This document shows, piece by piece, positions 27,258-35,596 of a DNA stretch of 64,000 nt (the stretch's first letter is position 1; the number at the start of each line of letters is the position of its first letter). Made by a program: the position numbers and the translations under genes. The DNA lies in NCBI RefSeq assembly GCF_900187385.1, contig NZ_FYEY01000001.1, forward strand, positions 6,882,001-6,946,000. Direction: 5' to 3'. The notes under the pieces were generated by a model that saw only the letters and a list, made by a program, of their open reading frames with translations, was not told the origin of the DNA and ran no database searches. This DNA is from Streptomyces sp. 2114.4 (lineage in GTDB: Bacteria; Actinomycetota; Actinomycetes; Streptomycetales; Streptomycetaceae).

Positions 27258-27277
27258 GGGCGGGCCCCGGCCCGCCC
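27258..27277. terminator. Bidirectional terminator hairpin
   Basis: GGGCGGGCC (27258-27266) and GGCCCGCCC (27269-27277) are perfect complements with a two-base loop, between the convergent DUF4185-like and lipoprotein genes. Confidence 0.65.
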
Positions 27278-27321
27278 GTCTTCACGGGAGCTTCGGGACG
27301 GGCCCGCGGAACGGAGACAGC

Positions 27322-28023
27322 TCAGCCCGCCGGGTCCGGTTCCGCCGCCTCCGGGCCCGGTCCGGTCGTGCCGCTGCCGCCGCCGGATTCCGCGCCGGTG
27401 CCGCTCTGATGCGTACCGGTTCCGGTCGGGCTGGGCTCCACGACGGGGAAGGCATTGTTGCCACCGCACACCATGGGGCCCACACGCACGGACTTGCTCA
27501 CCAGTGTCACGGCGACCTCCCCCGACGGCTTGTTCCCGGGTACCCGGGCATTGGCCGCGGTGCACACCAACTGGTTCAGCGAGGCGGAGTCCAGCCGCTT
27601 CACGTTCATCGGCAGGCTGATCACGACGCTGCCCACATGGGTGGTGACGGTCAGCGAACCGGGGAACTTCGGCAGCACGCTGGACAGACCGCGCATCCGC
27701 TCCGCGTGGTTCGGCCCCTTCATCAGCAACGCGATGGCCAGCTCCGGGTCGACCGGCACCTTCGCCCGCCGGGTCGCGGAGCGCAGGCCGGAGGGCCCGT
27801 AGAAGAACAACTGGACATCGGCCGCGGGCTGGCCCGGTGACTTCACGCCGGTGGCGGGCTCGCCGGCGTCGATGACATCGGTGGGGGCGATACCGCAGCC
27901 GGTCAGGCCGCCGGCCAGCGCGCCGGTGAGCACGCCGGCCAGCGCGGCGGTGAGCCCGCCGGTCAGCATCCGCCGGCGGGCACGTGTCACACGCAGGGCG
28001 TGGGGGGCGTTCGTGGCGCTCAT
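27322..28023 (-). CDS. Lipoprotein with GerMN-type domain
   Basis: A 233-residue lipoprotein with a basic start, hydrophobic stretch and lipobox LTGC (cysteine near residue 43). The central part is a GerMN-like domain: VQLFFYGPSGLRSATRRAKV near 69-88, AIALLMKGPNHAERMRGLSS near 96-115 and NQLVCTAANA near 149. The C-terminal 35 residues are Gly/Ser/Pro-rich. It overlaps the sensor kinase by four bases and closes a response regulator, kinase, lipoprotein operon. The arrangement is that of mtrA-mtrB-lpqB, but this lipoprotein is far shorter than LpqB, so it is better viewed as a small accessory that tunes the kinase outside the membrane. Confidence 0.85.
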   Translation of the reverse strand: MSATNAPHALRVTRARRRMLTGGLTAALAGVLTGALAGGLTGCGIAPTDVIDAGEPATGVKSPGQPAADVQLFFYGPSGLRSATRRAKVPVDPELAIALLMKGPNHAERMRGLSSVLPKFPGSLTVTTHVGSVVISLPMNVKRLDSASLNQLVCTAANARVPGNKPSGEVAVTLVSKSVRVGPMVCGGNNAFPVVEPSPTGTGTHQSGTGAESGGGSGTTGPGPEAAEPDPAG

Positions 28024-29624
28024 GCGTGCCTCTCCTTTCCGGCTGAGCAGCGGAGGCCGCCCCGGTCGTCCTCCGCGGTCTGCCCGTCGGCCGCCGCCGC
28101 GTCGTCCGGCGGGCCGCCGCTGTCTTCGGCCGCCGGCTCGCCCGCCTCCTGGTGGCGCAGCGGCAGATCCACCGTGAACACCGCGCCGCCCTCGGGGGAG
28201 TTGGCGGCGCGCAGGGAGCCGCCGTGCAGCCGTACGTTCTCGATCGCGATGGCCAGGCCCAGGCCGCTGCCCTCCGAGCGGGCGCGGGCGGAGTCCGCCT
28301 TGTAGAAACGGTCGAAGACGTGCGGCAGGACCTCGGGGTCGATGCCGGGGCCGCTGTCGGAGATCTCGATCAGCAGTCGGTCCGCGCCCGGCTCCGGAGG
28401 GTGCAGCCGCACCCGGACCGGCTCGCCGCCGTGGTGCAGGGCGTTGCCGACCAGGTTCGCGACCACCACATCGAGCCGCCGTGGATCGAGTCCGGCCCGT
28501 ACGTCCGCGGGCAACTCTGCCGTCACCCTCTTCTGCCAGGCCCGGGCCTGGAGGGTCTTGCGGATGGTCTCGCCGACGTCCACCTCGTCCAGATGGAGCG
28601 CCGCGGCCCCCGCGTCAAAGCGCGACACCTCCATCAGATCCTCCACCATCCGCGCCAGCTTCCCGGTCTCCTGGCTGATCAGCCGGACCGCGGAGGCGGT
28701 GTCGGGGTCGAGGGAGTCGGCGTCCTCGTCGAGCACATCGGTCACCGCGGTCATCGCCGCCAGCGGGGTCCGCAGCTCGTGCGAGACATCGGCCGCGAAC
28801 CGCCGGGAGTTGGACTCCAGGCGGCGCAGCTCGGCCATGCTCTCCTCCAGCCGGGCCGCCATGTCGTTGAACGTCCGGGACAGGTCCGCGATCTCGTCGG
28901 CGCCCTTGACCTCCAGCCGGGTGTCCAGCTTGCCCTCGGCGATCCGTCCGGCGGCCTGCCGCAGACCCCGTACGGGCCGCAGTACGCCGCGCGCGGCGAG
29001 CAGCGCCAGGACCACGGTCAGTACCAGTACCGGCAGCGCGCCCCGCTGGGCCGCGCTCACCAGCGCCTCGACGTTGGACTCCTCGGCGCTCAGCGGGAGT
29101 TGGGCGTAGACGGTCAGCGCGGAGGCCCGGCCGTCGGACTGCCGGACCGGCATCCCGATCAGCAGCCAGGGGTCCCCGCCGCGGTCCACGCGCTGGAAGG
29201 CCGGCACATGGCGCTTCTCCACCGACGCCTTGAGGCCGGCCGGTATCACGACCTCGCCCCCCAGGCTGCCATCGCCACTGTCGCGTGCGCCACTGTAATG
29301 TACGGAAATGTCCCATTCGCGGGACTTTCCGGAGCGCTCCAACTGGACGCGCAGGGAATCCAGATCTGCCTGGGACGGCGGGACCGGGAGCTCGGGTGCC
29401 AGCGAGTTGACCTGCGCTCTCAGGTCGTTGACGGCAATGTCCTGGGAGCGCTGCAGTATGGCGTTGCGGGCCTCCTGGTAGGTCAGCAGAGCCGTGGTCA
29501 GCGCACTGACGGCGGCCACCACCAGGAACCCCACGACGAGCCGGGCCCGCAGCCCCCGCAGCAACTGGGGGTTCCCCGTACGCAGGCGGGGCAGGGCCGG
29601 CATCCGGAGGCCGGGGCGCTTCAC
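28020..29624 (-). CDS. Membrane sensor histidine kinase
   Basis: A 534-residue kinase starting at a GTG that overlaps the regulator stop (GTGA). Two membrane segments bracket an extracytoplasmic sensor of about 150 residues: the first (LVVGFLVVAAVSALTTALL) near 25-43 and the second (ALPVLVLTVVLALLAARG) near 197-214. A HAMP domain follows (RPVRGLRQAAGRIAEGKL), then the phosphoacceptor motif AADVSHELRTPLAAM near 277, N box VVANLVGNALHHGG near 390, and G boxes SDSGPGIDPEVLPHVFDRFY and SEGSGLGLAI near 425-460. It resembles CseC/AfsQ2-type Streptomyces kinases. The C-terminal tail is acidic and Asp/Ala/Gly-rich. Confidence 0.92.
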   Translation of the reverse strand: MKRPGLRMPALPRLRTGNPQLLRGLRARLVVGFLVVAAVSALTTALLTYQEARNAILQRSQDIAVNDLRAQVNSLAPELPVPPSQADLDSLRVQLERSGKSREWDISVHYSGARDSGDGSLGGEVVIPAGLKASVEKRHVPAFQRVDRGGDPWLLIGMPVRQSDGRASALTVYAQLPLSAEESNVEALVSAAQRGALPVLVLTVVLALLAARGVLRPVRGLRQAAGRIAEGKLDTRLEVKGADEIADLSRTFNDMAARLEESMAELRRLESNSRRFAADVSHELRTPLAAMTAVTDVLDEDADSLDPDTASAVRLISQETGKLARMVEDLMEVSRFDAGAAALHLDEVDVGETIRKTLQARAWQKRVTAELPADVRAGLDPRRLDVVVANLVGNALHHGGEPVRVRLHPPEPGADRLLIEISDSGPGIDPEVLPHVFDRFYKADSARARSEGSGLGLAIAIENVRLHGGSLRAANSPEGGAVFTVDLPLRHQEAGEPAAEDSGGPPDDAAAADGQTAEDDRGGLRCSAGKERHA

Positions 29625-30328
29625 AGGGGTCCGAAGCGGTAGCCGAAGCCGCGCACGGTCTGGACGTAACGGGGGCTGCGCGGGGTGTCCTCTATTTTCG
29701 TCCGCAGCCGCATCACACAGGCATCGACCAGCCGCGCATCGCCGTGATAGCTGTGCTCCCACACATGCTCCAGCAGCTGCTGGCGGCTGAAGACCTGCCC
29801 CGGAGTGGCGGACAGGAACAGCAGCAGCTTCATCTCCGAGGGGGCCAGCGCCAGATCCTGGCCGCCCTTGCCGACGACCAGGCCGGCGCGGTCTATGGCC
29901 AGTTCGCCGTAGGTCTCGACCGGGGCGGGCCCCGGCTCGGCGGCGGCCGGTGCGCCATCGGCGGGCAGCGCGGTACGGCGCAGCACGGCACGCATCCGTG
30001 CTTCGAGGACTTCGCCGCGGGCCGGCTTGACGATGTAGTCGTCGGCGCCGGCCTCCAGGCCGAGTACCACGTCGAGGTCTTCGCCACGGGCGGTGAGCAT
30101 GATGATCGGCAGTTGCCGCTCGGCGCGGATCAGCCGGCAGACCTCGAAGCCGTCCTTGCCGGGGAGCATCAGATCCAGCAGCACGATGTCCGGGCGGAAG
30201 CCGGGCAGGACCTCCAGCCCCTCCTCACCGCTGGCCGCGGCCGCCACTTCATGGCCGCGCCGCCGTAGGGCCAGGGACACGCCGTCCCGTACGGCGGCGT
30301 CGTCCTCGATCAGAAGTACTCGTGGCAT
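29621..30328 (-). CDS. OmpR-family response regulator (AfsQ1-like)
   Basis: A 235-residue regulator starting at MPRVLLIEDDAAVRDG. The receiver has the acidic pair D9/D10, phospho-acceptor D52 in VLLDLMLPGKDG, the conserved threonine in LTARGED near 79 and lysine in DDYIVKPA near 101. The winged helix C-terminal half has LAPSEMKLLLFLSATPGQVF and DACVMRLRTKIED. The sequence most resembles AfsQ1 and CseB of Streptomyces. An in-frame ATG 24 bases upstream is possible but adds MKLIDTGP, atypical for the family. It leads the operon with the kinase and lipoprotein and diverges from the deacetylase gene, a plausible cell-envelope target. Confidence 0.9.
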   Translation of the reverse strand: MPRVLLIEDDAAVRDGVSLALRRRGHEVAAAASGEEGLEVLPGFRPDIVLLDLMLPGKDGFEVCRLIRAERQLPIIMLTARGEDLDVVLGLEAGADDYIVKPARGEVLEARMRAVLRRTALPADGAPAAAEPGPAPVETYGELAIDRAGLVVGKGGQDLALAPSEMKLLLFLSATPGQVFSRQQLLEHVWEHSYHGDARLVDACVMRLRTKIEDTPRSPRYVQTVRGFGYRFGPL

Positions 30329-30475
30329 GGGTCCAGTATCAATAAGTTTCATGATGGATCGGTAACAGGAGCAGCCTGCCCGGGCCCTGCTGCATCTCAC
30401 GTGGTGCAAGGCGGTGCGCACAACGCGGCCACCGCCGGTCGGTACGCACACGAGCAGGGTAGGGACGGGGTCGGG

Positions 30476-31246
30476 ATGGCACGGCGCTTCGGTATTCAGA
30501 GCGGCATCATCGGGGTGGCCGCGGCGGCGGTGGTGTCGCTCGCGGTCGCGGGGACGCTCGCCTTCGGTGATTTCGGGGCCACTTCACAGGCCGAGGCCGA
30601 CACCGTCGGCTCCGGCCAGGCCGAGCGGGCCGCCCCCGTCAAGGTCGATTCCTCGATCGTGCACGCCTCGGACCGCCCCGGCCGCAGCCTGAACATCACC
30701 ATCGACGACGGCCCGGACCCGGTCTGGACCCCGAAGGTGCTCGCCGTGCTGAAGAAGCACAACGTCAAAGCGGTCTTCTGCATGATAGGTCCGCAGGCCA
30801 AGGCGCATCCGGACCTCGTCAAGCAGGTGGTGGCCGCGGGGCACAAGCTCTGCGACCACACCGTCAGCCACAACACCGGTATGGATCACCAGCCGCAGAG
30901 CTACCAGTCGCAGCAGGTACTCGACGCGCAGAAGATGATCGAGGACGCGGCGGGCGGCGCCCGGGTCGAGTACTACCGCGCCCCCGGCGGCGCCTTCACC
31001 CCCTACAGCCGGAAGCTGGCCGCGGATCACGGGATGCGGCCCCTGGGCTGGAACGTCGACAGCAAGGACTTCGAGGGCGGCACCCTCGAGGGCATCAAGG
31101 CGACGGTGCGCGGTGAACTCCCCAACGGGCCGACGGTCCTGTTCCACGACGGCGGGGGCGACCGCTCCCGGACCGTCGAAGCGCTGGACGGGCTGCTGCC
31201 GTGGATGCAGCAGCAGGGCTACGGGTTCGGGTTTCCGAAGCGCTGA
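30476..31246 (+). CDS. Secreted polysaccharide deacetylase (CE4/NodB)
   Basis: A 256-residue exported hydrolase starting at MARRFGIQ behind AGGGACGGGG. A signal peptide covers residues 1-40 (SGIIGVAAAAVVSLAVAG). CE4 motifs are all present: ITIDDGPDPVWTP near 78-90 (catalytic and metal aspartates), DHTVSHNTGMD near 129-139 (metal histidines), YYRAPGGAFTPYS near 166-178 and LFHDGGGDRSRT near 225. It should remove acetyl groups from peptidoglycan, chitin or a related glycan at the cell surface. It is divergent from the two-component operon. Confidence 0.92.
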   Translation: MARRFGIQSGIIGVAAAAVVSLAVAGTLAFGDFGATSQAEADTVGSGQAERAAPVKVDSSIVHASDRPGRSLNITIDDGPDPVWTPKVLAVLKKHNVKAVFCMIGPQAKAHPDLVKQVVAAGHKLCDHTVSHNTGMDHQPQSYQSQQVLDAQKMIEDAAGGARVEYYRAPGGAFTPYSRKLAADHGMRPLGWNVDSKDFEGGTLEGIKATVRGELPNGPTVLFHDGGGDRSRTVEALDGLLPWMQQQGYGFGFPKR

Positions 31247-31282
31247 GGTGGGTGGGGGCGGGTGACCGCCACCCCCCGCCGG

Positions 31283-31329
31283 ACACCCGGGGCCTGTCCG
31301 TCACCGACCTGCCGGACAGGCCCCGGTGT
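31283..31329. terminator. Strong convergent terminator
   Basis: Arms 31283-31300 and 31313-31329 form a 17-bp stem with one bulged C and a twelve-base loop. It lies between the deacetylase gene (plus) and the first SsgA-like gene (minus). Confidence 0.8.
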
Positions 31330-31425
31330 GCGCCGTCGCCTTCCCACCCCCGGGGCGACGGCCTCCTCCCCCGGCCTCATACCGTGCGCGGCTCGCCGCT
31401 GCCTGCCGCGCACGGCCCGTCTGTC

Positions 31426-31839
31426 TTACGCCGCGCCGAACAGCTCCGCGAGGCCGCGCTCCATACCGAGGTGCGCCGGCTCGCCGCCCGCGGGTACGGC
31501 CTCGTAGGAGCGGGCGAGGAACAGCCGGACATCCGCGGTCTTCAGCTGCACCAGGGCGACGCCTTCCTCCGCGTGGAACTCCATCACCGTGCGGTCCGGG
31601 CCGGACGGCCGCACCCGCACATCACCCCGCCCGGCCGGTCTCCGAAGCCCCTCGTCGAGCAGTTCCCGGGCGAAGGCCCAGTCCACGGCGGCGCCGTCCA
31701 GCGAGATCTCCGGCGGGAAGAACATCCGTACCGCCAGGGGATCGGCGGGCTGGTAGTGCAGCACCGCGGGCACCGCGTGCGGGCCGAAGGTGGTGGCGAT
31801 GAGGCGGACCTGGACGGCTTGGTCGATAACGGTGTGCAT
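31426..31839 (-). CDS. SsgA-like protein (SALP) 1
   Basis: A 137-residue protein with the SsgA family pattern throughout: VIDQAVQVRLIATTF at 4-18, AVLHYQPADPLAVRMFFPPE near 25-44, VDWAFARELLDEGLRRPAGR near 52-71, DVRVRPSGPDRTVMEFHAEE near 73-92 and DVRLFLARSYEAVP near 103. SALPs are confined to morphologically complex actinomycetes and guide septum placement, peptidoglycan synthesis or autolysis in sporulation. Start and length match the family. The upstream gap (31840-32019) contains a 14-bp inverted repeat. Confidence 0.93.
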   Translation of the reverse strand: MHTVIDQAVQVRLIATTFGPHAVPAVLHYQPADPLAVRMFFPPEISLDGAAVDWAFARELLDEGLRRPAGRGDVRVRPSGPDRTVMEFHAEEGVALVQLKTADVRLFLARSYEAVPAGGEPAHLGMERGLAELFGAA

Positions 31840-31930
31840 CGCGCTGGTCCCCCTGCGGCTGTCGGGTCATGGGCAATGGCTCGTCCGGTAAGACGGTGTG
31901 CCCACCCTCTCCGTGCACCCGACATCGGTG

Positions 31931-31944
31931 TGAGATGTGTCTCA
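31931..31944. promoter_or_regulatory. Inverted repeat upstream of SALP 1
   Basis: TGAGATGTGTCTCA has perfect five-base arms around TGTG and lies about 95 bases upstream of the SsgA-like start on the minus strand, a reasonable operator position. Confidence 0.35.
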
Positions 31945-32019
31945 TGTGGCCGGAGGGGTTGCCCGGTGCGCGGGACCTCTGGGGCGGGCGCACCGCGTGC
32001 CTCGGGAAGTGCCCTTCCG

Positions 32020-33708
32020 CTACGGCAGTCGCTGCTCCGGAAGGTGATCCGGCGCCCCGGGGTACGTCAGGAACTCCTCCAGGATCCCCGGGGCCGCCAT
32101 CGCGGCGAAGGCCGGCGCCTCGGTTGCCGCAAGGTCCGGGATGCGATAGCCGTCCTCGCCCGCCGCGACCGCGGCGGTGAGCGTGACCAGGCCGGCCCGC
32201 CGGGTGAACGGCGAGGTCGAGAGCGTCCAGGCGGCGATGGCCTCGCGCCGGAGGGCGAGGGTGTCGCGGCTGAAGGTGCCCGAACGGGCGACCAGATAGG
32301 GGCCGTCGACTCCGTGCCCCAGGTTGCGGTACGCGTCCCGGGCCAGCCACAGCACGAGCGCCGTGGTGACCAGCGCGTAGACCCAGGCGCAGTGCAGCAG
32401 GACGGGGGTGAACGCCGCACCGAGACCGGCCAGGACGGCGGTGCCGGGCAGCACCGCCCACAGCAGTCCGCGCACCCGGCGCCGGCGAAGGGCGACGCGG
32501 GGGTGCGGCGCCAGCGCGACCGGTGACGTGCCCGCTGCCGGGAACGGCGACCGCAGGGCGCCGCCCGTCACCCGCAACGCCTCCGGGAGGGGCGCCGGCG
32601 GCAGCAGCCCGCTGCGCTTGCGGTTCTCCTCGCGGTTGCCCAGGCCACCTGCCACCGCCTGCACCAGCGCTCCGCCACCGGCCCTCAGCAGCAGTGGTTC
32701 GCGCAGCAACACCCCGCGCAGCCGCGCCCGTTCGATGGTGACCGACCGGGTGGTGAACAGGCCGCGGCGTACCCGCAGGGTGCGCGCATCGGTCCACTCC
32801 AGGCAGTAGTTGAACCAGTTCTCGACGTAGAGGGCGACGGCGCCGACCGAGCCGAGGGCGAGGACGACGAGCAGTGCCGCCGGGACCGTCAGCCAGAGGG
32901 CGCTCGCGCCGAACTCGGTGAACGCCCGCTGGACGAAGCCGAGCTTCCAGGCCTCGATGCCGATGCCGTCCAGGACCCGGTAGACCGAACCGGCCACCAC
33001 GAACACCCCGCCGATGACCCAGAAGGTGAGCGGCGCGTACCGCAGCCAGCGCCAGCTGATACGGGCCACCACCGGATCGTTAGCCGCCCCCTCGGCGTCC
33101 GCGTACGCAAGCAGCTCGGCGCGCAGCCGTTCCGCGTCGAGGACCGTCAGCGCCTCCAGCGACAGTTCGCTGCGGCCGTCCCCCGAGCCCGCCGTGCCGG
33201 CTCGCAGCACGGTGACCCCCAGCAGCCGGTGCAGCGGCGACGCGGTCAGATCGACGGTGCGGATGCGGTGCAGCGGCACACTGCGCAGCCGGCGCGTCAG
33301 CAGTCCGCTGCGTACGTCGAGGGTGGGCGAAGTGCGGCCGGGGCCACCGGAAGTACCCGTTTCCGTGCCGTCCGGGCTCCCGGGGAGCGTGACCCGGAAC
33401 TCCGTACGGGCCCAGCGGATCAGGCCGATGGTGGTGACGACGGCGAACGAGGCGGCGATGGCGGCGAGGGTGATCCAGGCCTGGGCGGTGATCCGGCCGC
33501 CCGTGGCCAGTGCCGTCAGCGCCAGCGAACCGAGCGGTGCCGCCAGCCAGCCGCAGTGCACCAGCAGGGTGCGCGGATCCAGCCGCCGCCACCGGCCCGT
33601 GTCGGACGGGGTGACGGACGGGGCGGCAGAGGGGGTGGTGGCGGCGGGGGCCGTGTCCGGTATGCCGCGGTCCATGCCGGGTGCGGAGGGCTCGTGTGGC
33701 GTGCTCAT
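32020..33708 (-). CDS. Membrane protein with YdbT-like bacterial PH (bPH2) domains
   Basis: A 562-residue membrane protein of YdbT type. Hydrophobic pairs occur near 45-70 and 75-95, 225-250 and 265-300, and 415-460. Between them are bPH2 domains with the repeated pattern RSGLLTRRLRSVPLHRIRTV near 132, RRGLFTTRSVTIERARLRGV near 315 and RSGTFSRDTLALRREAIAAW near 477. The N-terminal 40 residues are a Pro/Thr/Ser tail. It overlaps the smaller PH-domain gene by four bases (ATGA). YdbS/YdbT pairs are cell-envelope proteins that in Bacillus give resistance to heterologous antimicrobial peptides. Function here is inferred only from family. Confidence 0.85.
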   Translation of the reverse strand: MSTPHEPSAPGMDRGIPDTAPAATTPSAAPSVTPSDTGRWRRLDPRTLLVHCGWLAAPLGSLALTALATGGRITAQAWITLAAIAASFAVVTTIGLIRWARTEFRVTLPGSPDGTETGTSGGPGRTSPTLDVRSGLLTRRLRSVPLHRIRTVDLTASPLHRLLGVTVLRAGTAGSGDGRSELSLEALTVLDAERLRAELLAYADAEGAANDPVVARISWRWLRYAPLTFWVIGGVFVVAGSVYRVLDGIGIEAWKLGFVQRAFTEFGASALWLTVPAALLVVLALGSVGAVALYVENWFNYCLEWTDARTLRVRRGLFTTRSVTIERARLRGVLLREPLLLRAGGGALVQAVAGGLGNREENRKRSGLLPPAPLPEALRVTGGALRSPFPAAGTSPVALAPHPRVALRRRRVRGLLWAVLPGTAVLAGLGAAFTPVLLHCAWVYALVTTALVLWLARDAYRNLGHGVDGPYLVARSGTFSRDTLALRREAIAAWTLSTSPFTRRAGLVTLTAAVAAGEDGYRIPDLAATEAPAFAAMAAPGILEEFLTYPGAPDHLPEQRLP

Positions 33709-34223
33709 GCGGCATCACCCGGTACGTCCTGCGCCGCCTCGCCGATCCGCCGTGACAGCTCCTCGGCGTCCGCGTCGGACAGTCCCGCGATCTTGATGTC
33801 GCCCGCGGTCGAGGCGGTGGTGACGGTCACCGTCGCCAGCCCGTAGCGCCGTTGGAGCGGTCCGCGCACGGTGTCCACCGTCTGCACCCGGGTCAGCGGC
33901 GCGATCCGCCGCTTCTGCCAGAACCAGCCGCCCGCCGCATAGACCGCACGCTCACCCAGCTCCCAGGCGTGCACCGCATACCGCCACCGCGGCATGACCG
34001 CGAGGTAGCCGACGGCCGGCAGCACCAGCACGACCAGCAGCAACGGCCCCAGCCACGGCAGCGCGCCGGGGAAGAAGAGGAGGGAAAGGACCGTCATGAC
34101 GAGGGCGACGAGCAGCATCGGACCGCTGAGGGTCAGCAGGGCCTGGGCCGTCCACCAGCGGCGGGCCCGGGGGTCGACTCGGTGGCGGGGTGGGCGCAGC
34201 AGCGGGGCGGCATGCTCGGGCAT
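33705..34223 (-). CDS. Membrane protein with YdbS-like PH (bPH2) domain
   Basis: A 172-residue partner of the longer PH-domain protein. The start is MPEHAAPLLRPPRHRV with GGTGA upstream; in-frame codons reach further back to 34472 but cross the regulatory region and lack family similarity. Two membrane helices (LTLSGPMLLVALVMTVLSLL and LPWLGPLLLVVLVLPAVGYL, near 35-75) precede the bPH2 domain with YAVHAWELGERAVYAAGGWF and PLTRVQTVDTVRGPLQRRYG. It is the promoter-proximal gene of the pair and divergent from a TetR regulator. Confidence 0.85.
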   Translation of the reverse strand: MPEHAAPLLRPPRHRVDPRARRWWTAQALLTLSGPMLLVALVMTVLSLLFFPGALPWLGPLLLVVLVLPAVGYLAVMPRWRYAVHAWELGERAVYAAGGWFWQKRRIAPLTRVQTVDTVRGPLQRRYGLATVTVTTASTAGDIKIAGLSDADAEELSRRIGEAAQDVPGDAA

Positions 34224-34276
34224 GAGAGTCACCGGTTTCCAAGTCAAGTGTATTGAGTCCTGGTACGTTATAACGG

Positions 34277-34291
34277 TACAAGCGACTTGTA
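34277..34291. promoter_or_regulatory. Perfect inverted repeat in the PH-protein/TetR divergent gap
   Basis: TACAAG-CGA-CTTGTA is a perfect inverted repeat. An adjacent GTTATAAC palindrome (34267-34274) flanked by GGTAC on both sides makes the 34262-34291 stretch a strong operator candidate for the neighbouring TetR regulator, controlling both divergent promoters. Confidence 0.5.
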
Positions 34292-34401
34292 AAAGCGGGC
34301 CGGCCCTCTTGAGCCGGCCCCCTGAGTCGGAGTCATGCGCCGTAGCGATGTGACGCGTCGGAGCCATGCGAAGGTCGCGCACGGCAGGAGGGAGGTCATC
34401 C

Positions 34402-35034
34402 GTGCCCAAGAAGGTGGACCACGAAGTCAGACGCCAGGAGATCTCCGAGGCGTTGTGGCGGATTGCGAGCACCCGCGGGCTGGACGGCGCGAGCCTGCGT
34501 GATGTCGCGGCGGAGGCCGGGATCTCGCTCGGCCGGCTGCAGCACTACTTCCGCACCAGGGACGAGATGCTGCTCTTCGCCCTCCGGCACATCAACCGGC
34601 TCGCCGCGGACCGGATCCGCGCCCGCATCGAGTCGCTTGCCGAGGGGCCGGACGGGGAGCCGGCGAGGGAGCCGACGCCCCGTGAGGTGCTGCGCGCCTG
34701 CCTGTCGGGCATGCTGCCACTCGACGCCAAGAGCCGTACCGGGCTGCTGGTCAGCGCCGCCTACTTCGCCCGCGCCGTACACGACAAGACCCTGCGCGCG
34801 GAGGCCGAGAACGGCATCCCCCAGCTCCGTGCCTTCTTCGCCGGTCAACTACGGCTGGCCGCGGACCGCGGTGAGCTGCCGCCGGAACGCGCCACCGAGG
34901 ACGAGGCGATGCTGCTGATCAGCACGGCCGACGGGCTCGCCACCTACGTCCTGCTGGGTGTGCACGACCCCGAAACCGCGCTACGGCTGCTGGATCTGCA
35001 GCTGGCGAACCTCTTCGGGGCGGAGCCCGCGTGA
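34402..35034 (+). CDS. TetR-family regulator (BetI-like C-terminal domain)
   Basis: A 210-residue repressor starting at GTG 34402 (VPKKVDHEVRRQ) with GGAGG seven bases upstream. The HTH is LWRIASTRGLDGASLRDVAA followed by EAGISLGRLQHYF at about 18-50; the rest is helical and fits the TetR_C_6 (BetI-like) ligand domain. It diverges from the PH-domain pair and the gap carries inverted repeats, so it probably represses that pair and itself. Convergent with the second SsgA-like gene. Confidence 0.88.
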   Translation: MPKKVDHEVRRQEISEALWRIASTRGLDGASLRDVAAEAGISLGRLQHYFRTRDEMLLFALRHINRLAADRIRARIESLAEGPDGEPAREPTPREVLRACLSGMLPLDAKSRTGLLVSAAYFARAVHDKTLRAEAENGIPQLRAFFAGQLRLAADRGELPPERATEDEAMLLISTADGLATYVLLGVHDPETALRLLDLQLANLFGAEPA

Positions 35035-35182
35035 GCGGAAGGCGGGCCGGGGCTCATCGCCGCGAGCGCGGGTGGAGCGGCCGTGATCCTCGGCGGCCGC
35101 GGCTCTCGGTGGCTGCGACCCTCGGGGCCCGCGGCTCTCGGCGTCCGCGCCCGTGCCGTCGTCCTCGGGGGAGGGGAGAGGG

Positions 35183-35596
35183 CTACGCCTCGCGCAACAG
35201 GGCGACGAGATCGGCCTCGACATCCAGATGCCGCGCCTCCTCACCCTTCGCGACGATCTGGTACGACCGGGTCAGAAAGGTCCGCAGCTCCTGCGCGTCG
35301 AACTGCACCACGGCCATGCCTCCTACGGCATGGAACTCCACCACCACGGCGTGGGTGTCGTACGGCCAGATCTGCACATCGCCCGCCCCGGTCGGCTCGC
35401 ACAGGCCCTCCTCCAGCAACTCCCGCGCGAACGTCCAGGTCACCTCGGCCCCGTCCAGCGACGCGGCGGGCGGAAAGACCAGAGCCACCGCGAACGGATC
35501 GGCGCGGTCATAACGCAGGCTCGCCGGAATCACCTGCGACCGGGGAGCGGTCGCGATGAGACGGGCCTGAACGGCTTGGTCGATGACGCTGGACAT
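35183..35596 (-). CDS. SsgA-like protein (SALP) 2
   Basis: A 137-residue SsgA-family protein, clearly related to SALP 1 about 3.8 kb away (VIDQAVQARLIATAP, DGAEVTWTFARELLEEGLCE, FLTRSYQIVAKGEE). Length is identical. It is convergent with the TetR gene. The two SALPs probably arose by duplication but have diverged to roughly half identity, so they are likely to have separate roles in septation or spore-wall synthesis. Confidence 0.93.
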   Translation of the reverse strand: MSSVIDQAVQARLIATAPRSQVIPASLRYDRADPFAVALVFPPAASLDGAEVTWTFARELLEEGLCEPTGAGDVQIWPYDTHAVVVEFHAVGGMAVVQFDAQELRTFLTRSYQIVAKGEEARHLDVEADLVALLREA

